Origin: an uncultured Dorea sp.
GTDB taxonomy: Bacteria > Bacillota > Clostridia > Lachnospirales > Lachnospiraceae
Length of the DNA: 39,534 nt
Direction of reading: 5' to 3'
Assembly: GCA_934295165.1 (NCBI GenBank)
Contig: CAKRAT010000015.1
Location: 1 to 39,534, forward strand
This document shows positions 34,413 to 39,534 of this stretch, piece by piece (position 1 is the stretch's first letter; each line of letters begins with the position of its first letter). The notes under the pieces are model-generated. The model saw only the letters and a program-made list of their open reading frames with translations. It had not been told where the DNA came from and searched no databases. The position numbers were made by a program, and so were the translations under genes.

Positions 34413-35201
34413 TCAAACCTTAATTTGATCCTTTACTTTCTGAAATACGCCTTCTTTAATTCCTTCTACTTCCATCAGATCTTCCGGCTTCTGAAATGCT
34501 CCATGCTCTTCCCTGTAACGTATAATTGCCTCCGCCTTTGCTTCTCCAATTCCGGAAAGTGTCATCAATTCATCCTTTGCGGCCGTATTGATATTCACCC
34601 GTCCATCCGACGGATCCCCGGCTTCTGTTCCATTCTCTCCGCTTGTCTTTCCATTCTCTGTCCCCTGTACAAAAGTCCCGTCATCCGCCATAGTGGCTCC
34701 TGCTTCTTCTTTCGTCGGAACATATATCCTGGATCCGTCCTCAACCAGCTCTGCCTGATTCACTGCTTCACCCGCAGCTTCTTCCGTCAATCCTCCGGCC
34801 ATCTGAATGGCTTCAAACAAACGACTGTCAGCTGTCAGTTCATACACTCCCGGCGACTTCACTGCACCACACACATGTACATAGCAAATTTGTAATTTTT
34901 CCTGTTTATTCTTCTGACGATTCTGAGTAGATGCGGATTGTCCTGCCCCGGTATCACCGGTTCCTGCGTCCGCTTTCCCGGCACCTTGTTCAGGATTTTT
35001 ATCCGTTTTTTCCATATCTGTATCACGTCCGTCCAGTGAAATAAGTTCCGTCTGTTCTTCGGACTTCTTGTCCCTGCACCCGGTCAGGCCCACCGTGCAT
35101 AATACATTTAAAATCATCAGAAGGATCAATGCTATCCGGCATATTTCTTTCTGTATTTTTTTCTCTTCTCTTATTCTGTTCTGTCGTTTTTCTCTACGCA
35201 T
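34413..35201 (-). CDS. comEA: ComEA-type DNA-binding protein with SLBB and helix-hairpin-helix domains
   Basis: 262 residues. A hydrophobic N-terminal segment (about 21-41) ends in LTGC, a good lipobox with Cys42, although the preceding region is longer than in most lipoprotein signals; ComEA proteins are more often held by a transmembrane helix. A Gly/Asp/Gln-rich linker (about 55-110) leads to an SLBB domain (CYVHVCGAVKSPGVYEL, about 115-185), a second linker, then the C-terminal double helix-hairpin-helix (VNINTAAKDELMTLSGIG, 205-262). It binds incoming DNA for ComEC. AAAGGAG supports ATG 35201. A hairpin (35211-35235) ends at this ribosome site. Confidence 0.9.
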   Translation of the reverse strand: MRREKRQNRIREEKKIQKEICRIALILLMILNVLCTVGLTGCRDKKSEEQTELISLDGRDTDMEKTDKNPEQGAGKADAGTGDTGAGQSASTQNRQKNKQEKLQICYVHVCGAVKSPGVYELTADSRLFEAIQMAGGLTEEAAGEAVNQAELVEDGSRIYVPTKEEAGATMADDGTFVQGTENGKTSGENGTEAGDPSDGRVNINTAAKDELMTLSGIGEAKAEAIIRYREEHGAFQKPEDLMEVEGIKEGVFQKVKDQIKV

Positions 35202-35210
35202 AACTTCTCC

Positions 35211-35235
35211 TTTACAGCCTGTCGAAAACTGTAAA
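35211..35235 (-). promoter_or_regulatory. Hairpin abutting the comEA ribosome-binding site
   Basis: On the minus strand TTTACAG, an 11-base loop, CTGTAAA, with the last arm running directly into AAAGGAG. Folding would partly hide the ribosome site. No long T tract follows, so it is not a terminator. A translational control role is possible but not shown. Confidence 0.4.
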
Positions 35236-35265
35236 TCCCCGCATATGCCTAGTGAATTAATTGTA

Positions 35266-35697
35266 CTATTTCCATTGGAAAATTGCAACACCAATCAGGG
35301 CAATGGACATACCAATAATTTTGCGGATTTCCAGTGGTTCTTTGTCTACTCCGAACAATCCAAGCAGCTCGATCACATATGCTACGATCAACTGTGAGAT
35401 TACGATCAGAAGAGCTGCCTTCGCCGGTCCCAGCGCAGCCATGCTCTTAATTACAGTCCATGTAATCCCTGCACCTATCACTCCTCCGAGAAGTACATAT
35501 TTCGGCTCTACTTTCCACAATGCTCCGACAGGATCACGTCCGGCGGTCAGCCATGCTGCAACACATAGAAGAAATGCACTGAACTGCACCCAGCCGTTAC
35601 TCACCCACATTCCCGTCGTCTTTGTCACCTGTGTATTGAATACTCCCTGCACACTCATAAGCGCCCCCGACAAAAGCGCAATCAAAAAACCAGTCAT
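35266..35697 (-). CDS. Small DMT-family transporter (YdcZ/DUF606 type)
   Basis: 143 residues with about five hydrophobic segments, a half-size member of the drug/metabolite transporter superfamily (PF04657). Conserved parts are GALMSVQGVFNTQV near 12, GGVIGAGITWTVIKSMAALGPAKAALLIVISQLI (about 71-104) and the basic end EIRKIIGMSIALIGVAIF. Such proteins often act as dimers or pairs; only one gene is present here. Substrate unknown. AGGAGG is seven bases before the second Met (35697), preferred over the Met two codons upstream that touches the ribosome site. It is separated from argD by about 120 bases with no clear terminator. Confidence 0.85.
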   Translation of the reverse strand: MTGFLIALLSGALMSVQGVFNTQVTKTTGMWVSNGWVQFSAFLLCVAAWLTAGRDPVGALWKVEPKYVLLGGVIGAGITWTVIKSMAALGPAKAALLIVISQLIVAYVIELLGLFGVDKEPLEIRKIIGMSIALIGVAIFQWK

Positions 35698-35817
35698 CTT
35701 CATACCTCCTGCTTATGCAGATAATATGTCCCATGACCGGTTTTTTATGCTGTTTATTTCTGAAATACTACAGTTTTATATTATTTTTTGCATGTATGAT
35801 TCCATATCTTTCGTTCT

Positions 35818-36993
35818 TTACAATACTTTCTTTAAAATCCGGACCATCTCATCCACCTGTTCTTTTTCAATGATCAGCGGTGGTACAAAACGGATCACAT
35901 CACTTCCTGCACCAATGATCAGAAGTCCTTCTTTCAAAGCTCCTCCGGTGATCTCAGATAATGGTTTTGTCACCTGGATTCCCTGCATCAGGCCTTTTCC
36001 TTTGACTGCTTTCACGCAGTCATATTCTGCTTTCAATTCTTCCAGTTTTTCTGTCAGATATGCACCGACTTCCTGCACATGTGCCACAAGATCATTCTTT
36101 TCAAAGATTTCGACCGTCTTGCTGACAGCAGTACATGCCAGCGGGTTGCCTCCGTATGTTGTTCCGTGATCCCCAGGCTCCAGTGAATATTCTGCTACTT
36201 CCTCTGTCATTGCAAATGCACCGACCGGAATTCCGCTTCCGATGGCTTTTGCCATAGACATGATATCCGGTTTGATGTCATAAGCCTGCCATGCAAACAT
36301 AGAACCTGTTCTTCCCATGCCGCACTGTACTTCATCACAAATCATAAGGATTCCTTCTTCGTCACAGAGTTTACGTATTCCTTTCATGAATTCCTCTGTG
36401 GCTGCATTGATTCCACCCTCACCCTGTAACGGTTCCAGAATGATTGCACAGGTCTTGTCTGTCACCAGTGCTTTCACACTGTCCAGATCATTGTATTGTG
36501 CAAATGATACCCCCGGAACAAGCGGTTCGAATGGTTCACGATACGCATCATGTCCTGTCACAGATACGGCTCCAAAACTTCTTCCATGGAAAGATTCCTT
36601 CATCGCAATGAATTCATACCGGCCTGTTCCTTTTTTGTATGCATATTTTCTTGCTGCTTTTAAAGTTCCTTCTACCGCTTCCCCTCCACTGTTGGTGAAG
36701 AAGATACGATCCATTCCTGTAATACGTTTCAGATCTTCTGCTGCTTTTCCACAAGCTGTATTATAGTACAGATTAGAAGTATGAAAAATCTTATCGATCT
36801 GTTCCTTTAACGCATCATTCAATTCCTCATTGGCATATCCCAGCGAAGACACTGCATATCCGGCTGCAAAATCCAGATATTTTTTTCCTTCTGTGTCATA
36901 TAGATAAGCACCTTCTCCGCGCTCTAATACAACCGGAAACTGGTTATACGTATGTAATAGCGCTTCGTTTGTCTCTTTCATATATTCATTCAT
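35818..36993 (-). CDS. argD: Acetylornithine aminotransferase
   Basis: 391 residues of the class III aminotransferase fold. It converts N-acetylglutamate 5-semialdehyde to N2-acetylornithine with glutamate as amino donor. Features: FTNSGGEAVEGTLKAARKYA (about 101-120), ICDEVQCGMGRTGSMFAW (near 219) and the PLP lysine near 246 in MAKAIGSGIPVG. GGAGAATAAGTT before the ATG overlaps the argB stop region, with a gap of three bases. It is the last gene of the argJ-argB-argD group in this window; argC should lie outside. Confidence 0.95.
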   Translation of the reverse strand: MNEYMKETNEALLHTYNQFPVVLERGEGAYLYDTEGKKYLDFAAGYAVSSLGYANEELNDALKEQIDKIFHTSNLYYNTACGKAAEDLKRITGMDRIFFTNSGGEAVEGTLKAARKYAYKKGTGRYEFIAMKESFHGRSFGAVSVTGHDAYREPFEPLVPGVSFAQYNDLDSVKALVTDKTCAIILEPLQGEGGINAATEEFMKGIRKLCDEEGILMICDEVQCGMGRTGSMFAWQAYDIKPDIMSMAKAIGSGIPVGAFAMTEEVAEYSLEPGDHGTTYGGNPLACTAVSKTVEIFEKNDLVAHVQEVGAYLTEKLEELKAEYDCVKAVKGKGLMQGIQVTKPLSEITGGALKEGLLIIGAGSDVIRFVPPLIIEKEQVDEMVRILKKVL

Positions 36994-36996
36994 AAC

Positions 36997-37896
36997 TTAT
37001 TCTCCATAATAATATCGTTCTTCTACATCATTTTTAATTGCAGTTCCGATACCTTTGTTCGTAAAGATTTCAAGAAGCAGACAATGTGGGATTCTTCCAT
37101 CCAGAATATGTACTCTCGATACTCCGTTCTCAATCGCATCGATACAGTTCTGTATCTTCGGAAGCATACCTCCGCCGATATAGCCTTCTTCCATCAGTTT
37201 CTTTCCGTCAGATACATTCAGTTCAGAAATCAATGTGGACGGATCCTTTGGATCTTTGTATACTCCTTCAATATCTGTCAGGAATGCAAGCTTCTCTGCA
37301 TTGATTGCTTTTGCTATCGCACATGCAGCATCATCCGCATTGATATTATACGTATTATAATCATCGTCCAGACCGATCGGTGCGATAATCGGGAGGAAAT
37401 CTTTCTCAAGAAGATCGTAGATGATATCTGCATTCACTTCTTTGACATCTCCGACAAATCCGATATCCTCACCGTCTGCCAGCTTCTTATCTACTTTCAG
37501 GAGTCCTCCGTCTTTTCCACTGATACCAATGGCTCTTACACCGAGCTGCTCCACCAGCTGAACAAGACTTTTATTCACTTTACCAAGTACCATCTCTGCA
37601 AGTTCCATCGTCTCTGCATCTGTCACACGCAGCCCATTGATGAAATGTGGTTCCATGCCGACTTTTCCTACCCATTTGCTGATTTCTTTACCACCGCCAT
37701 GAACAATGATCGGCTTGAAACCGACTAATTTCAGCAGCGTAACATCCTGAATGACTCTTGCTTTCAGTTCTTCGTCTACCATGGCGCTTCCGCCATATTT
37801 TACTACAATAATCTTACGGTTGAATCTCTGGATATACGGAAGGGCTTCAATCAGTACTTCTGCTTTATCCAGATATTTCTGCATTGCTTTTTCCAT
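36997..37896 (-). CDS. argB: Acetylglutamate kinase
   Basis: 299 residues of the amino-acid kinase fold. It phosphorylates N-acetylglutamate, usually the feedback-controlled step of arginine synthesis. KYGGSAM (about 29-35) is the phosphate-binding loop, [10 protein letters not shown] (about 63-72) follows, then [15 protein letters not shown] and [26 protein letters not shown] is near 241. The N-terminal helix before residue 25 ([15 protein letters not shown]) is typical of arginine-inhibited hexameric enzymes, so arginine feedback is likely. AGGAG at the end of argJ provides the ribosome site; gap 11 bases. Confidence 0.96.
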   Translation of the reverse strand: MEKAMQKYLDKAEVLIEALPYIQRFNRKIIVVKYGGSAMVDEELKARVIQDVTLLKLVGFKPIIVHGGGKEISKWVGKVGMEPHFINGLRVTDAETMELAEMVLGKVNKSLVQLVEQLGVRAIGISGKDGGLLKVDKKLADGEDIGFVGDVKEVNADIIYDLLEKDFLPIIAPIGLDDDYNTYNINADDAACAIAKAINAEKLAFLTDIEGVYKDPKDPSTLISELNVSDGKKLMEEGYIGGGMLPKIQNCIDAIENGVSRVHILDGRIPHCLLLEIFTNKGIGTAIKNDVEERYYYGE

Positions 37897-37907
37897 CTTT
37901 CAATCTC

Positions 37908-39131
37908 CTAACTTCTGTAATCTGCATTGATCTCGATATATCCGTGAGTCAGGTCACATCCCCATGCAGTTGCTGTCTTGTCACCCATCTTCACATCTGC
38001 AATTGCTGTAACTTCAGCCTCAGACAGAATCTTTGTTGCCTCTGCCTCACTGTAATCTACAGCTGTACCATTTTCAATGATCTGAATCTTTCCTGCTTTG
38101 CTTTCGAAGAACAGATCAACTTTTTCAGGATCGAACTGCGCTCCGGAATATCCCATTGCACAGAGGATTCTTCCCCAGTTTGCATCGTGTCCTGCGATTG
38201 CTGTCTTTGTAAGATTGGAACATACGATTGATTTTGCAAGTGTCTTAGCCTGCTCTACACTCTCGCATCCGACTGCTTTCACTTCGAATAATGCAGTTGC
38301 ACCTTCTCCGTCTCCGGCAATCTTCTTTGCAAGGTATTCATTTATCGTATGCAATGCTTCTGCAAACTTCTTATAATCTTCTGTTCCATACGTGATCTCC
38401 GGATTCTCTGCCAGACCATTTGCCAGTAATACAACAGAGTCATTCGTAGAAGTATCTCCATCTACAGAGATCATATTGTAAGTATCTCCGACATCTTCAC
38501 TTAATGCTTTCTGAAGTGCATCTTTTGTGATCACTGCATCTGTTGTAATAAATGCAAGCATCGTGCACATATTCGGATGGATCATTCCAGATCCTTTTGC
38601 CATACCACCAACCGTAACTGTCTTGCCGCCAACTTCGATCGTAACAGCCAGTTCCTTCGGGAATGTATCGGTTGTCATGATTGCTTTGGCTGCTTCTGTA
38701 CCATTTTCCAGTGTGTCATTCTTCTTTCCTGCCAGTACTTCGATTCCAGCTGTCAATTTGTCGATTGGAATCTGTTTTCCGATAACTCCGGTGGACCCGA
38801 TGAGAACACCGTCAGCAGAAATGTTCAGTGCTTTGGCTGCCGCATCTGCAGTATCTTTACAGTATCCAAATCCTTCTGCCCCTGTGCAGGCATTGGCGAT
38901 TCCTGAGTTTACAACGACTGCCTGTGCTTTTGCACCGCTTTTTACAACCTGCTGATCCCATTTGACCGGTGCTGCTTTTACAACGTTTGTTGTAAATGTT
39001 CCTGCCGCCACGCATGGAACCTTGCTGTATACCAATGCCATATCTGTTCTGTCTTTATACTTAATTCCTGCTGCTGTACTTGCTGCTTCAAATCCTTTTG
39101 CTGCGGTTACTCCGCCTTTTACCTGTTTCAT
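37908..39131 (-). CDS. argJ: Bifunctional glutamate N-acetyltransferase / ornithine acetyltransferase
   Basis: 407 residues. It moves the acetyl group from acetylornithine to glutamate and, in bifunctional forms, can also acetylate glutamate from acetyl-CoA. The precursor cuts itself before a conserved Thr near residue 190, in MIHPNMCTMLAF. The oxyanion region is STGVIGKQIP (near 105), KGSGMIHPNM precedes the cleavage site, and SVDGDTSTND is in the beta chain. The start is ATG at 39131 with AAAGGTGG eight bases upstream; the GTG at 39143 lies in that site. It ends 11 bases before argB. The presence of ArgJ means a recycling (cyclic) arginine route. Confidence 0.95.
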   Translation of the reverse strand: MKQVKGGVTAAKGFEAASTAAGIKYKDRTDMALVYSKVPCVAAGTFTTNVVKAAPVKWDQQVVKSGAKAQAVVVNSGIANACTGAEGFGYCKDTADAAAKALNISADGVLIGSTGVIGKQIPIDKLTAGIEVLAGKKNDTLENGTEAAKAIMTTDTFPKELAVTIEVGGKTVTVGGMAKGSGMIHPNMCTMLAFITTDAVITKDALQKALSEDVGDTYNMISVDGDTSTNDSVVLLANGLAENPEITYGTEDYKKFAEALHTINEYLAKKIAGDGEGATALFEVKAVGCESVEQAKTLAKSIVCSNLTKTAIAGHDANWGRILCAMGYSGAQFDPEKVDLFFESKAGKIQIIENGTAVDYSEAEATKILSEAEVTAIADVKMGDKTATAWGCDLTHGYIEINADYRS

Positions 39132-39178
39132 CTGTTCTTCCACCTTTCTTAATTCTCTTTATGTTTTGATAAACCCTT

Positions 39179-39534
39179 TTACTGTATAAAGGCTGTGATA
39201 TTTGCTTCATTCAATGTAAAATCGTAATAATTCAAATCTTCCCTCTTTGTCCATCCTATTTCGTTCCAGAATGCATTGCCGATATCATTCTGTGTGAATG
39301 CGATCAGGGATACTTTGTTGATTCCTTCTTTTTTCAGTGCCTCCATCGTAAATACTACCATGGCTTTTCCGATGCCCCTCATTCTGTGATTCACATCTAC
39401 ACACACATGATACAGACAGCCCCGTCTTCCATCATGCCCGCAGAGAATCGCTCCGATGATCTTCCCATCTTCTTCGGCAACTACGCTTGTTGTTGGATTT
39501 CTTTTTAAGAAACGTTCTATCCCTTCTTTTGAAT
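39179..39534 (-). CDS. GNAT-family N-acetyltransferase (3' part only)
   Basis: 117 codons and the stop are visible; the 5' part lies beyond the right edge. The frame is open across the edge and reads SKEGIERFLKRNPTTSVVA at its start. The acetyl-CoA-binding loop is RMRGIGKAM, preceded by the strand CLYHVCVDVNHR, and NDIGNAFWNEIGW is the usual motif B. The protein is cytoplasmic, and its acceptor is unknown. It lies just upstream of argJ (47 bases), which raises the possibility of an N-acetylglutamate-related role, but small GNAT proteins are common and sequence alone does not show this. Confidence 0.85.
   Translation of the reverse strand, partial: SKEGIERFLKRNPTTSVVAEEDGKIIGAILCGHDGRRGCLYHVCVDVNHRMRGIGKAMVVFTMEALKKEGINKVSLIAFTQNDIGNAFWNEIGWTKREDLNYYDFTLNEANITAFIQ

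Noticed and set aside
35707..35718. CTGC-ATAA-GCAG stem next to the ribosome site of the DMT transporter
   Set aside because: Only four base pairs; not enough to claim regulation.
35261..36169. 302-codon plus-strand open frame
   Set aside because: Antisense to argD and the DMT transporter, both recognised by motifs; no ribosome site or family features.
1..39534. Search for CRISPR arrays, tRNA/rRNA genes, phage genes or transposases
   Set aside because: No regularly spaced repeats, cloverleaf signatures, integrase or transposase motifs were seen anywhere in the window.

Overview
The window is an ordinary-looking stretch of chromosome from a low-to-moderate GC Gram-positive anaerobe. It is most likely a member of the Lachnospiraceae, in the Dorea / Mediterraneibacter / Blautia range. 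This placement is inferred from PolC-type replication, MurT/GatD, the Zn-ribbon form of L31, a DUF4364 protein, an indolepyruvate:ferredoxin oxidoreductase and the gene orders, not from a database match. Almost every gene is on the minus strand, so transcription runs from high to low coordinates. I see no rRNA, tRNA, CRISPR array, prophage or transposase gene.

Layout, left to right. 1-656: start of iorA (cut by the window edge). 766-7518: a Nim-like flavoprotein, the tRNA methyltransferase mnmM, polC and ispG. 7620-9011: a small membrane-protein gene with a perfect consensus sigma-A promoter, an unknown 77-aa protein, and a divergent XRE regulator with a repeated CCGGCAC-type motif between the two. 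9016-12062: a PfkB sugar kinase, murT and gatD in one transcription unit. 12063-12408: a non-coding stretch packed with consecutive hairpins. 12409-20117: a probable long operon (DUF1385, prmC, prfA, a DUF2156 protein, two aminotransferases, a small membrane transporter, DAHP synthase). 20202-21849: rpmE and rho. 22180-24768 (plus strand): malic enzyme, a TIGR01212 radical SAM protein and a DUF4364 protein. 24769-25046: a non-coding region with a long imperfect inverted repeat. 25047-35201: comEA, a response regulator, a histidine kinase, a GerM-like lipoprotein, comEC, holA, lepA and hemW, probably co-transcribed. 35266-39534: a small DMT transporter and the arginine genes argD, argB and argJ with a GNAT acetyltransferase.

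Functional groups. ArgJ, ArgB and ArgD form the cyclic acetyl route from glutamate to acetylornithine. MurT and GatD amidate the lipid II glutamate. PrmC methylates the release factor PrfA encoded next to it. DAHP synthase with HisC and a second aminotransferase looks like an aromatic / histidine amino-acid block. ComEA and ComEC are DNA-uptake proteins.

Points that most deserve a second look: (1) a response regulator - histidine kinase - GerMN lipoprotein triad inserted between comEA and comEC, which resembles the actinobacterial MtrA-MtrB-LpqB set; (2) the hairpin-dense region at about 12237-12409, a candidate structured RNA; (3) the 24794-25044 inverted-repeat element; (4) the repeated-motif array at the XRE regulator; (5) a promoter whose -35 box sits in the loop of the rpmE terminator. 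I did not find an unmistakable new defence or mobile system. The novelty here is mainly in non-coding structure and gene arrangement.
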